53,315 nucleotides of DNA, from positions 1 to 53,315 of the forward strand of contig NZ_JALKAL010000019.1 in the NCBI RefSeq assembly GCF_023015765.1, in the 5' to 3' direction. This document shows positions 1 to 8,237 of this stretch, piece by piece. The stretch is from Ornithinimicrobium sp. F0845 (lineage in GTDB: Bacteria; Actinomycetota; Actinomycetes; Actinomycetales; Dermatophilaceae). The notes beneath the pieces are model-generated. The model saw nothing but the letters and a program-made list of their open reading frames with translations, was not told the DNA's origin and did not search any database. Position 1 is the first letter of the stretch. Every line of letters begins with the position of its first letter. The position numbers and the translations under genes are program-made.

Positions 1-2447
1 GCGGCCAGGACCTGGTCGGTGGCTTCGGTGAGCATGGTGGAGTACTGGGTGTAGTCGTGGGCCTTGGTCTTGTAGATCTTGCCCAGCAGGGTCTGCCAGG
101 TCATCTCCCGCCGGTGGTTGATGACCACGTCCAGGTACTGCTTGGTCTTCTGGTCGTGGTGGGGCGCGTGGGCCAGGGCGCCGTTGGCCTCGCAGGTGTG
201 CCCGCCGGTGGCGTGGGCGGTGACGTGGTCGAACTGGCAGGCCGCGGCGGGCTGGGTGCAGCCCGGCGCGCGGCACATGCCGTCGGCGAAGGCGATCTGG
301 GTCTTCATCGCGGGGGTGAACGGGTAGGACTTGGTGGAGCGTTCCAGGCACCGCCCGGTGAGCGGGTCGGTGACCAGGCGGTGCATCACCGACCCTGGGG
401 TCAACGCCAGCCGGGCCACTTCCTGCGGGGACAGGAACGTGGACCGGCGGCCCAGGACCTCCCCGATGCCGAACACCCCGGACCCGAACCGGGCCGCAGC
501 CGGCCCCACCGGCCGTGCGCCCGGGGCAGAGTTCTCCTGCGGGTCCGGGCCGGGCAGTGAGCAGGCACAGTCCGGCCCGTGCTCACCCGCCCCCGGGGCA
601 GAGCCCTGCCCAGAGGCAGAGTCCCCCAGCGGATCCGTCCGCGGGGCAGAGTCGCCCGGCTGCCCCGTCTCGGGGGCAGAGTCGCCCGGCTGACCCGTCT
701 CGGGGGCAGAGTCCTGCGGCTGCCCCGTCTCGGGGGCAGAGTCCTGCGGCTGACCCGTGGCCGGGGCAGAGTCCCCCTGCGCGTCGCTGCCGCTGTGGTC
801 CTCTGCCTGCGTCGGGCCGTCCTGGGTGTGGTCGTCGGCGCCGCGCCCGTGGGTCGGGTCGGCAGCGGCCGAGGATGTGGCCTCGGCGCAGGTGCAGTGC
901 CGGTCGCCAGGCTCACCGGCACCGTCTGCCTCGTCCGCCGCGTCCGCACCGGTCTGCTCGCCGTCACAGTCGGGGTCGGCGGAGCCGTCGGGGTCGGGGT
1001 TCAGGTGGTTGAGGGGGACGATGACATTCAGGACCGCCGCGGGTAGCCCGTCCAGGATCGCGGCCAGCTGTGCGCTCTGTTCGGGGGTGATCAGGTCGTC
1101 CTCCTCGGGCCAGTCGTCCAGGTGGACGGTGCCGCGCAGCAGCAACACGGTGCCGATCGCGGCACGCAGCTGGCCCAGGGTGCGGCCATCACCGTTGGCG
1201 CGGGCCCGGCGGGCCGCGCCCTCCAGCCGGTCGCTGATCGCGGCCAGCTGGGTCCCGGTGCAGGACATCCCGAAGCTCGCGGTCCCGTCCTCATCGACCT
1301 TCCCCCAGGTGTCGGCCCCCTGCAGCGACTTCTCCCGGGACTTGGCCCGCCGCTCGTCCTCGCCCAGATGCGCCTCGGCCTTGGTCACCTCCCGGTCCAG
1401 GGCCCGGTAGAACTCCTTGTGGGCCCACGGACGACCGGTGAACTCCCGCTCAGAAGTCAACCGCTCGGTGGCCGCCACCGACGCATCGGTACCGAACAGG
1501 GCCCCCGCGACCCCGGCGGCCAGGTGCGTGGGCAGGTGCCCGGCGGCATTCAGGTAGCCCCGCACCAACCGCCAGGAGGCTTCCCCCGAGGCCATCGCCG
1601 AGGCCACCGGGACCCGCACGGACGCGGCCTGGTTAGCCAACGCGACCAGGTGCCGCACCTCCCCAGCACCCCAGCCCATCTCAAACTCCAGATCCGTGCG
1701 GGCCCGCTTCTTCGCATCCGCCCGCCACGCGTCGGTCTGGGCCGGGGTCAGCTCATCCATCGAGACCACGCCCTTGTCGGCCAGCAACAACTTGCCCTGG
1801 GCCGCGGTCAGCTCCCGCGCCCCGGAGATCAACACCCGCTCCAACCGGCCCGCCGCCCGCGACAACGTGCTCACCGCACCCACCAACGACGACGCCCGAC
1901 CCTTCACCACCGCCGCCTCCTCACCCGATACAGGCGCAGCATCAGCCGATCCTGGGTCGGTGGGGCCAGCGGCAGCGTCTGCCTCGGCGGGGTCAGGGTC
2001 GGCGGGACCGGTGGGGCCAGCGGCAGCGTCTGCCTCGGCGGGGTCAGGGCCGGAGGGACCGGTGGGGTGGTGGGGGCCATTGTCGGCGGCACCCGGGCCG
2101 AAGGAGTCAGGTGCCTCAGCGGCTGAAGAGCCGGTGGTGGCGATGCGGGTGAAGAACTCCTGGCCCGGTGCGGCGGCCCCGCGGCGGGACACCGACGCGC
2201 ACGCCTGGGCCAGGTCGGTCAGCACCGCGCACTCGGCCGGGGCCACCCCCAGGGCCCCCAGCGCGACAATCACCGCGTCCTCGGCCAGGGACACGAACTC
2301 CACCACCACGGAGCAGTCCGGAACTGGGGCGATCTCCTCCAGCTCCACCTCCCGGACGGGCGGGTCGGCCAGCACCGCAGCCAGGCGCGCCTCCAACGCG
2401 GACACACCCCCACCGGACGCCTCGAACACCTCCGTGTGACGAGCCAC
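1..2447 (-). CDS. 13E12-type DUF222/HNH endonuclease family protein, C-terminus cut by window edge
   Basis: The reading frame runs leftward off the window with no stop (about 815 codons visible). The N-terminal half resembles the DUF222 region of actinobacterial 13E12 repeat proteins. A long low-complexity acidic linker with 30-bp tandem repeats follows, then an HNH nuclease motif near residues 720-770: C-R-A-P-G-C, F-D-H-V, a GG-H-T stretch and a His-His pair before DQKTK. The HNH family cuts DNA using one metal; the physiological role of 13E12 proteins is unknown. I chose GTG 2447 because GGGGAGG lies about 8 nt upstream; an in-frame ATG at 2480 lacks a good ribosome site. A 252-codon paralogue sits inverted at the right end. 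The linker is larger than usual through repeat expansion. Family assignment is firm, function is not. Confidence 0.85.
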   Translation of the reverse strand, partial: MARHTEVFEASGGGVSALEARLAAVLADPPVREVELEEIAPVPDCSVVVEFVSLAEDAVIVALGALGVAPAECAVLTDLAQACASVSRRGAAAPGQEFFTRIATTGSSAAEAPDSFGPGAADNGPHHPTGPSGPDPAEADAAAGPTGPADPDPAEADAAAGPTDPGSADAAPVSGEEAAVVKGRASSLVGAVSTLSRAAGRLERVLISGARELTAAQGKLLLADKGVVSMDELTPAQTDAWRADAKKRARTDLEFEMGWGAGEVRHLVALANQAASVRVPVASAMASGEASWRLVRGYLNAAGHLPTHLAAGVAGALFGTDASVAATERLTSEREFTGRPWAHKEFYRALDREVTKAEAHLGEDERRAKSREKSLQGADTWGKVDEDGTASFGMSCTGTQLAAISDRLEGAARRARANGDGRTLGQLRAAIGTVLLLRGTVHLDDWPEEDDLITPEQSAQLAAILDGLPAAVLNVIVPLNHLNPDPDGSADPDCDGEQTGADAADEADGAGEPGDRHCTCAEATSSAAADPTHGRGADDHTQDGPTQAEDHSGSDAQGDSAPATGQPQDSAPETGQPQDSAPETGQPGDSAPETGQPGDSAPRTDPLGDSASGQGSAPGAGEHGPDCACSLPGPDPQENSAPGARPVGPAAARFGSGVFGIGEVLGRRSTFLSPQEVARLALTPGSVMHRLVTDPLTGRCLERSTKSYPFTPAMKTQIAFADGMCRAPGCTQPAAACQFDHVTAHATGGHTCEANGALAHAPHHDQKTKQYLDVVINHRREMTWQTLLGKIYKTKAHDYTQYSTMLTEATDQVLA
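604..775. repeat. 30-bp in-frame tandem repeat in HNH gene linker
   Basis: About five degenerate 30-bp units, each encoding ten residues of the type GDSAPETGQP or QDSAPETGQP on the minus strand. The central units are almost identical and keep frame, so copy changes would lengthen or shorten the linker without breaking the protein. Confidence 0.85.
1960..2061. repeat. 51-bp tandem duplication inside HNH gene
   Basis: Units 1960-2010 and 2011-2061 are near identical (51 bp, 17 codons). The duplication is in the Ala/Pro/Gly linker between the N-terminal part and DUF222 core. The inverted paralogue at 52.9-53.0 kb has a different sequence there, so this is the main difference between the two copies. 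Confidence 0.85.
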
Positions 2448-2480
2448 CAACCCCACCTCCCCAACACCCTCGACGAACAT

Positions 2481-2640
2481 CCACCGTTCACGACCACGAC
2501 CAGTGGTCGGTTCTTCCCTACACCACACAACTTAGCACATGTGTGCGACGCTCGCTCGGCGACACACCCCCCATCTGTGGACAGACCCTGCCAGCCGGCA
2601 CCGACAGCCCCCGGCGACCACACGACATACCTGTGGATGC
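2481..2640 (-). promoter_or_regulatory. Conserved leader of left HNH gene
   Basis: This 160-bp noncoding stretch differs from its right-hand counterpart at only a handful of positions, mostly one small patch and a 1-bp indel. It holds the interrupted palindrome GCACA-CA-TGTGC and a GACCA-N-TGGTC motif. Conservation of noncoding DNA this strong suggests a shared promoter/operator or recent gene conversion. I cannot place a confident -10/-35 pair. Confidence 0.55.
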
Positions 2641-2703
2641 ACCACGGTCGCAGCGGCCCCACAACGTCACCTGGAGAAGGCGCAGGTGGCTGTTGCGAAG
2701 TCG

Positions 2704-3585
<882 letters not shown>

Positions 3586-3595
3586 GTCTCGGATT

Positions 3596-4540
3596 CTAGG
3601 AGCGGACAAGCTCGTCGGAGGACTCGCTGAGGGTGAGTTCGCGGGCACTGGCGCACAGCGCCTTGACCGTGGCCTCCACGGCCGGCACCCGGCGCAGGTC
3701 CGGCGTGGTCACCACCTGGACGGTGCGGATGGAGCGGGGCTCCAGCGGCAGCGTGCGCACGCCCGGGTGCGAGACCGACTCCAGGATGAGGCGCGGGACC
3801 AGCGCGACCCCCAGCCCGGCGGCGACGAGCCCCAGCACGGCCACGTAGTCCTCGGTCTCGAAACTGACGTCGGGGTGGAAACCGGCCTGGTCGCACAGCT
3901 CCAGCAGGTGGCCGCGGCAGCGGGGACAGCCCGCGATCCACGGCTCGTCCCGAAGGTCGGTGAGACTGACGACCTCCTGGTCGGCCAGCGCGTGGTCCGT
4001 GGGGAGCGCGACGGTCACCGGGTCGGTGAGGATGTCGATCACCTCCAGACCCTCCAGGTCGTCCTCGCCGCGGCCGGCGTCGGTGCCGTCGTAGGTGAAC
4101 GCGACCGCGAGGTCGCACAGGCCGCCCCGCAGGGCGGCCAGTGACTCCGGGGGCTCGGCCTCGGAGAAGTTCACGGTGACGCCCGGGTGCGCGGCCTTCA
4201 CCGTGGCCAGGGCGCGCGGCACCAGGGTGGCCGACGAGGAGGGGAAGGCCATGAGCCGCACGCGGCCGCTCTCCAGGCCGGCGATCGCCGCCACCTCGGC
4301 CTCGGCGTTGTCCAGGGCCGCCAGCACGGAGACCGCGTGCCGGGCGAGCACCTCGCCCGCCTCGGTCAGCCGGACGCTGCGGCCCGTGCGCTCCACCAGC
4401 ACGGTCCCGGTGCGCTGCTCGAGACGACGGACCATCTGGGACACGGCGGGCTGGGTATAGCCCAGGGAGCGGGCCGCGGCCGTGAAGCTGCCCTCGCTGG
4501 CGATCGCCCGCATCACTCGCAAACCGGCTACATCAAACAT
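3596..4540 (-). CDS. LysR family transcriptional regulator
   Basis: The protein (314 aa) has the standard LysR layout: a winged HTH in the first 65 residues (GSFTAAARSLGYTQPAVSQMV) and a two-lobed effector domain. The effector domain has a CPRC pair in the middle (IAGCPRCRGHLL), which might be redox- or metal-sensitive, but that is inference. ATG 4540 is preferred over GTG 4546. The sirtuin gene follows after 10 bp. A palindrome immediately upstream is a probable autoregulatory site, and a close relative of it precedes the aminotransferase gene at 6078, which is thus a likely target. Confidence 0.9.
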   Translation of the reverse strand: MFDVAGLRVMRAIASEGSFTAAARSLGYTQPAVSQMVRRLEQRTGTVLVERTGRSVRLTEAGEVLARHAVSVLAALDNAEAEVAAIAGLESGRVRLMAFPSSSATLVPRALATVKAAHPGVTVNFSEAEPPESLAALRGGLCDLAVAFTYDGTDAGRGEDDLEGLEVIDILTDPVTVALPTDHALADQEVVSLTDLRDEPWIAGCPRCRGHLLELCDQAGFHPDVSFETEDYVAVLGLVAAGLGVALVPRLILESVSHPGVRTLPLEPRSIRTVQVVTTPDLRRVPAVEATVKALCASARELTLSESSDELVRS

Positions 4541-4550
4541 GGCCACAAGG

Positions 4551-4567
4551 ATAAGCCGAACTTATGC
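4551..4567. promoter_or_regulatory. Probable LysR operator upstream of its own gene
   Basis: ATAAG-CCGAA-CTTAT is a perfect 5-bp-arm palindrome (4551-4565) with a T-N11-A core typical of LysR sites, lying 11 bp upstream of the LysR start. The 17-mer ATAAGCCGAACTTATGC matches 13 of 17 bases at 6006-6022. Confidence 0.6.
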
Positions 4568-4669
4568 CTCGAAAGAAGGGCGGACCGAGTATGACGGTCA
4601 GCCGGGTCCGCGGGTCGCCCCCGGGTCGGGCTGTGGCTCAGGAGGGCTGTGGTTCGTGAGGGCTGTGGC

Positions 4670-5170
4670 TCAGAAACCTGACGGCGGCGGCGGGGGCGGC
4701 GGCACCCGGCTGCCACCCTCGGTGCTCGACCCGGGCTGACCACCCTCGGTGCCCGGCGCCGACTGACCACCCTCGGGGGCGGCGGGGCCGGGCTGACCGG
4801 CAGCTCCGCCATACTGCCCCGGGGGAGGTGGGGACTGCCCCGGGGGAGGCGGGGTCGCTGCTTCACCGGGAGGCGGCGGTGCCTGGTAGCCGCCGGGAGG
4901 TGGCGGTGCGGCCACCGGGGTGGTGTGGAGGGCCAGACCGTGCAGGCGCCCCTCCCCGTCCTGTCGCTGGAGGGCCTCGGTGACCCGGGTGAGCTCGGCG
5001 TCATCCACCGGCTGGCCGTGCGACTGCCGCCACATGAGCAGCCCGTAGTCGCGCAGCAGTCGCTCCGCGTCGCCGCCACCACTCAGGCTGGTGGATGCCT
5101 GACTGAGCGCGGTGTCTGCCTTCGCCGCCAGATCGGTCGCGGCCGCCTTGGCCTTGTCCAGGAATCCCAT
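4670..5170 (-). CDS. Unknown proline/glycine-rich protein with helical N-terminus
   Basis: I do not recognise a named family. The 166-aa protein starts MGFLDKAKAAATDLAAKADTAL, an amphipathic alanine/lysine helix. A short conserved-looking segment (LLRDYGLLMWRQSHGQPVDD) follows, and from about residue 85 the chain is Pro/Gly-rich and ends in a run of prolines. No signal peptide or membrane segment is visible. ATG 5170 is chosen over an upstream in-frame start because MGFLDKAK is a common start for small actinobacterial proteins of this type. It is divergent from the AIM24 gene, so they may share a control region. Confidence 0.7.
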   Translation of the reverse strand: MGFLDKAKAAATDLAAKADTALSQASTSLSGGGDAERLLRDYGLLMWRQSHGQPVDDAELTRVTEALQRQDGEGRLHGLALHTTPVAAPPPPGGYQAPPPPGEAATPPPPGQSPPPPGQYGGAAGQPGPAAPEGGQSAPGTEGGQPGSSTEGGSRVPPPPPPPSGF

Positions 5171-5277
5171 GACTGGGAGCATAGCCCGGCGAGACCCCGC
5201 CGGCGCACCGTCGGAGGGATGAGATGCGGTGGCCGCGAGTGGGGTGGCCGACCGACCAGAGGGAGACAGGAAAGAGC

Positions 5278-6000
5278 ATGGCGATACACGGCAAACTGTT
5301 CAGCGATCACGCCGAGAACCAGGCGACCGACCCCTTCGTGCAGCAGAACAAGAAGCTGCTGAAGGTGTCCATGGCCTACGGACCGGTCCTCGCGCTGAAC
5401 GGCTCGATGGTGGCCTACCAGGGCAACATCACCTTCAAGAACAAGGGCTCCGGCGGGCTCAACAAGATGCTCAAGTCCGCCATGACCGGTGAGGGTGTCG
5501 ACCTCATGGAGTGTGCCGGGCAGGGCGAGCTCTTCCTGGCCCATGACGCCGCCGACATCCAGATCATCTACCTGGAGAACGACTCGATCTCGGTCAACGG
5601 CAACAGCGTGCTGGCCTTCTCGGCCTCCATCGACTGGGACATCCACCGCATCCAGGCTCGTGGCGGGATGATGGCTGGCGGGATGTACAACGTCACGCTC
5701 CGGGGGACCGGATACGTGGCGATCACGACCCACGGCGAGCCCGTGGCGCTTGACGTGTCCGGGGCCCCCACCTTCGGGGACGCCCAGGCCGTGGTGCTGT
5801 GGACGGCGGGGGTCACCATGGACATCAAGGTGGACACCGGCGGGCTGGGTTCGCTGGTGCGCGGCGGCACGGGCGAGCTGGTCCAGATGGCGTTCGGCGG
5901 TCAGGGCTACGTGCTGATCCAGCCGTCCGAGGGCATCGCGACCGGCGGCCACAAGCAGGAGTCCTCGGGGTCCAGCGGCATCGGGGGCCTGTTCAACTGA
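5278..6000 (+). CDS. AIM24 family protein
   Basis: The 240-aa product looks like the AIM24 (DUF124, TerD-unrelated) family: a beta-rich protein with repeated glycine-flanked strands such as LNGSMVAYQGNITF, GQGELFLAHDAADIQIIYL and GTGYVAITTHGEPVALDV. The mitochondrial namesake helps inner-membrane organisation; bacterial function is unknown. ATG 5278 is supported by AGGAAAG 7 nt upstream. The C-terminus is a short Gly/Ser tail ending in GGLFN. The gene is divergent from the proline-rich protein at 4670. Many actinobacteria carry AIM24 paralogues in tandem, but here there is just one. Confidence 0.85.
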   Translation: MAIHGKLFSDHAENQATDPFVQQNKKLLKVSMAYGPVLALNGSMVAYQGNITFKNKGSGGLNKMLKSAMTGEGVDLMECAGQGELFLAHDAADIQIIYLENDSISVNGNSVLAFSASIDWDIHRIQARGGMMAGGMYNVTLRGTGYVAITTHGEPVALDVSGAPTFGDAQAVVLWTAGVTMDIKVDTGGLGSLVRGGTGELVQMAFGGQGYVLIQPSEGIATGGHKQESSGSSGIGGLFN

Positions 6001-6005
6001 TAAAA

Positions 6006-6038
6006 GTAAGCACAAGTTATGCAATCTTGAACTATTAT
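6006..6038 (+). promoter_or_regulatory. LysR-like site and -10-like element upstream of aminotransferase gene
   Basis: GTAAGCACAAGTTATGC (6006-6022) matches the LysR site at 4551-4567 in 13 of 17 positions, including all of TAAGC and TTATGC. TATTAT at 6033-6038 is a -10-like hexamer 11 bp downstream. The site thus sits where an activator of the LysR family normally binds, overlapping the -35 region, which itself has no good hexamer. Confidence 0.5.
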
Positions 6039-6077
6039 GGGGTTGTGTAATTGATCGCGGTCCGTCACCGTAGATCT

Positions 6078-7139
6078 ATGACTACTGTGACGGACCGCAC
6101 TGCTGCCGAGCTGGCCAAGAAGTTCTGGAAGCCCGCCCCCGGGTATCTGAACGCCGCGACGCTCGGCCTGCCGCCGCGCCCGGTCGTGGACGCGATGCAG
6201 GACGCGCTGCTCCGCTGGCAGGCCGGGGAGGCCTGTCCCGTCGAATACGGTGAGCTGGCCGAGCGTGCCCGCCGGCAGTATGCCGAGCTGGTGGGTGTGC
6301 AGACCAGCTCAGTTGCCCTCGGCTCCCAGGCGTCGGTCCTGGTGGGGACGGTCGCCACCTCCGTGCCGGACGGGGCCGAGATCCTCTGTGTCACCGGGGA
6401 CTTCACCTCGGTCACCTTCCCCTTCCAGGTGCAGGAGCGGCGTGGCGCCACGGTCCGTCACGTCCCGCTGGCGGACCTGGCAGACGCGGTCACGGCGAAG
6501 ACGCATCTGGTCGCCTTCAGCCTGGCCCAGAGCAGCACCGGGGACCTGGTCGACGTCCCGGCGGTGACGCAGGCGGCGGCCGAGCACGGGGCGATGACCC
6601 TCTGCGACACGACGCAGGCCACGGGCTGGATGCCGGTGGACGCCGGCCTGTTCGACCTGACGGTCTGCTCGGCCTACAAGTGGTTGTGCCAGCCGCGCGG
6701 CACGGCCTACCTCACCGTGCGACCCGAGGTGGCGGACCGGATCACGCCGAACAACGCCGGCTGGTACGCGGGGGAGTCGGTCTGGGACTCGGTCTACGGG
6801 CCGGAGATGACCCTGGCGGCGGACGCCCGACGCTTCGACGTCTCCCTCGCCTGGTTGTGCTGGGTCGGGGCGGCGGCCGCGAGCGAGGTGTTCGCCACGC
6901 TGGACCCCGAGCAGGTGCGGGAGCACGATCTCGCCCTGGCCAACGCGCTGCGCGGGCGGCTGGGCCTGGAGCCGTGCGCCCGTCCGGTGATCACGCTGGA
7001 CGACCCCGCAGGTGACCTGGCGGCAGGCCTGGAGGCCGCGGGCGTCCGCTGCGCCAGCCGGGCGGGCCGGGTCCGTCTGGCCTTCCACGTGTGGAACACC
7101 GTCGCCGACGTGGACCTGGTCGCCGAGGCCCTCGACTGA
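6078..7139 (+). CDS. Class V aminotransferase fold PLP enzyme
   Basis: The 353-aa protein has the fold type I layout of class V aminotransferases and cysteine-desulfurase-like enzymes. The Schiff-base lysine is K201 in SAYKWLCQPRG, and the PLP-ring aspartate lies in TLCDTTQATGWMPVD. The short C-terminal domain ends with RLAFHVWNTVADVDLV, as in kynureninase/EgtE-like members that act on amino-acid or sulfur substrates; which one cannot be told here. Start ATG 6078 is chosen; an in-frame TTG at 6051 would add nine residues. Neither start has a clear ribosome site. The LysR-like palindrome upstream suggests control by the regulator at 3596. Confidence 0.85.
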   Translation: MTTVTDRTAAELAKKFWKPAPGYLNAATLGLPPRPVVDAMQDALLRWQAGEACPVEYGELAERARRQYAELVGVQTSSVALGSQASVLVGTVATSVPDGAEILCVTGDFTSVTFPFQVQERRGATVRHVPLADLADAVTAKTHLVAFSLAQSSTGDLVDVPAVTQAAAEHGAMTLCDTTQATGWMPVDAGLFDLTVCSAYKWLCQPRGTAYLTVRPEVADRITPNNAGWYAGESVWDSVYGPEMTLAADARRFDVSLAWLCWVGAAAASEVFATLDPEQVREHDLALANALRGRLGLEPCARPVITLDDPAGDLAAGLEAAGVRCASRAGRVRLAFHVWNTVADVDLVAEALD

Positions 7140-7148
7140 CCGGGTCAG

Positions 7149-7176
7149 CCGCCCCCACGTGAGGCCTGCGGGGCGG
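7149..7176 (+). terminator. Possible hairpin terminator after aminotransferase gene
   Basis: CCGCCCC (7149-7155) pairs with GGGGCGG (7170-7176) across a 14-nt loop, 10 bp after the stop. No U-tract follows, which is common in high-GC actinobacteria. Confidence 0.35.
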
Positions 7177-7238
7177 TTCCCGGACGCGCCTGGATATACA
7201 TCTCCAGAACGTTTACACCCAGTGTGACTTAGGCAACA

Positions 7239-8042
7239 ATGACGGTTGTGCCTATGGCTCGGGACCCGTATGCAGTGGTGGTGGAGATGGTCACCGCCGT
7301 CTCGCATGCGCCCCAGCGCCTCGAGGACCGGGTGGACGTGATCGTCGACATCCTGATCGCCGAGCTGGGTGCCACGATCGGGCTGCTCATCCGGGCCGAC
7401 ACGACCCATCTCGACGTCCAGGTCATCGGGGGTCGGCTGCATCAGGGACGCGAGCCGGTGGGGGTGCGAGAGCAGATCCGCGACCGGCTCGACGACCCCC
7501 TGCTCGGGCCGATCACGCGAGGGGACCTCGCCCCGACGACCGCCGCCCGCGCGCACGGCGGGCGCGCATGGCAGCGCTCCGCAGCCCGGGCCAGCTGCAT
7601 GATCACCTTCGGGATCGACCAGATCGCGACGCTGCCCGTGCACGCGGGGGCGGACGCGGTCCTCTTCGTCGTGGGGCGGGCGGGCCCCGACTTCACCGAC
7701 GACGATCTGGCGCTCCTGCGCGCTGTCCAGCCCGTGGTCGCCGGGCTGGGCCTGCTCCTACGGTTCCCTCTCAGCGAGCCCTCCGCCGAGCCGGCCGGGG
7801 CGGTGCCGACAGGTGACGGGACCGGCCCCAGCCTGACCGAACGCGAGGTCGAGGTGCTGGAGCTGCTGTCCCACGGCTACAAGGCGGCGGTCATCGCTCG
7901 CAAGGCTGGCTGCTCGACGCGCACGGTGCACCGGCACCTGGGCCACATCTACGACAAGCTCGGTGTGAGCGACCGGTTGAGTGCCGTGAACCAGGCTCAC
8001 CAGCTTGGGGTCATCGCCTACGACACCGTTGATGTCTCGTGA
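7239..8042 (+). CDS. LuxR-type HTH regulator with GAF-like sensor region
   Basis: The 267-aa protein ends in a LuxR/NarL-type DNA-binding domain at about residues 198-262: LTEREVEVLELLSHGYKAAVIARKAGCS followed by TVHRHLGHIYDKLGVSDR. The first 180 residues resemble a GAF/sensor module (alpha/beta, with DADAVLFVVGRAG-like strands) but lack a phosphoacceptor receiver domain, so a small ligand rather than a kinase is a likely input. ATG 7239 is used; an in-frame ATG at 7254 is possible. The gene stands alone between two hairpins. Targets are unknown. Confidence 0.85.
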   Translation: MTVVPMARDPYAVVVEMVTAVSHAPQRLEDRVDVIVDILIAELGATIGLLIRADTTHLDVQVIGGRLHQGREPVGVREQIRDRLDDPLLGPITRGDLAPTTAARAHGGRAWQRSAARASCMITFGIDQIATLPVHAGADAVLFVVGRAGPDFTDDDLALLRAVQPVVAGLGLLLRFPLSEPSAEPAGAVPTGDGTGPSLTEREVEVLELLSHGYKAAVIARKAGCSTRTVHRHLGHIYDKLGVSDRLSAVNQAHQLGVIAYDTVDVS

Positions 8043-8076
8043 CGGTCTGCGCGCGCGGGGGCTCGCGTCCCACGGC

Positions 8077-8120
8077 AGTGCCGGGCGGTGCCTCTTCCCG
8101 GGGCCGCACCGCCCGGCACT
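8077..8120 (+). terminator. Strong hairpin after LuxR-type gene
   Basis: AGTGCCGGGCGGTGC (8077-8091) and GCACCGCCCGGCACT (8106-8120) form a perfect 15-bp stem with a 14-nt loop 35 bp after the stop codon. This fits a factor-independent terminator without a strong U-tract. Confidence 0.7.
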
Positions 8121-8237
8121 ACGGGTTCTCGCCACCAGCCGGACCTCGGTTCGCACTGGCGCCGGGTGTCGCCGCGGGATACGTTCAGGAGTGATCCTGG
8201 CCCCCGATGCCGGGACCCTCGAGCAAGGAGAGTGCAC

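Larger units (their letters stand above)
1680..2640 (-). repeat. Left arm of large inverted repeat (13E12 gene 5' half plus leader)
   Basis: Reading the minus strand from 2640 to 1680 matches the plus strand from 52400 to the window end at 53315, interrupted mainly by the variable linker. Similarity begins abruptly at GCATCCACAGG in both copies. The right copy is cut by the window edge, so the true arms are probably longer. Confidence 0.85.

Noticed and set aside
1-2447. HNH gene as a homing endonuclease inside an intron or intein
   Set aside because: The gene is free-standing with its own leader, and DUF222 plus HNH is the 13E12 layout, not an intron-borne one.
7211-7230. TTTACA and TAGGCA as a promoter for the LuxR-type gene
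   Set aside because: The spacer would be only 12 bp, too short for a sigma-A promoter.
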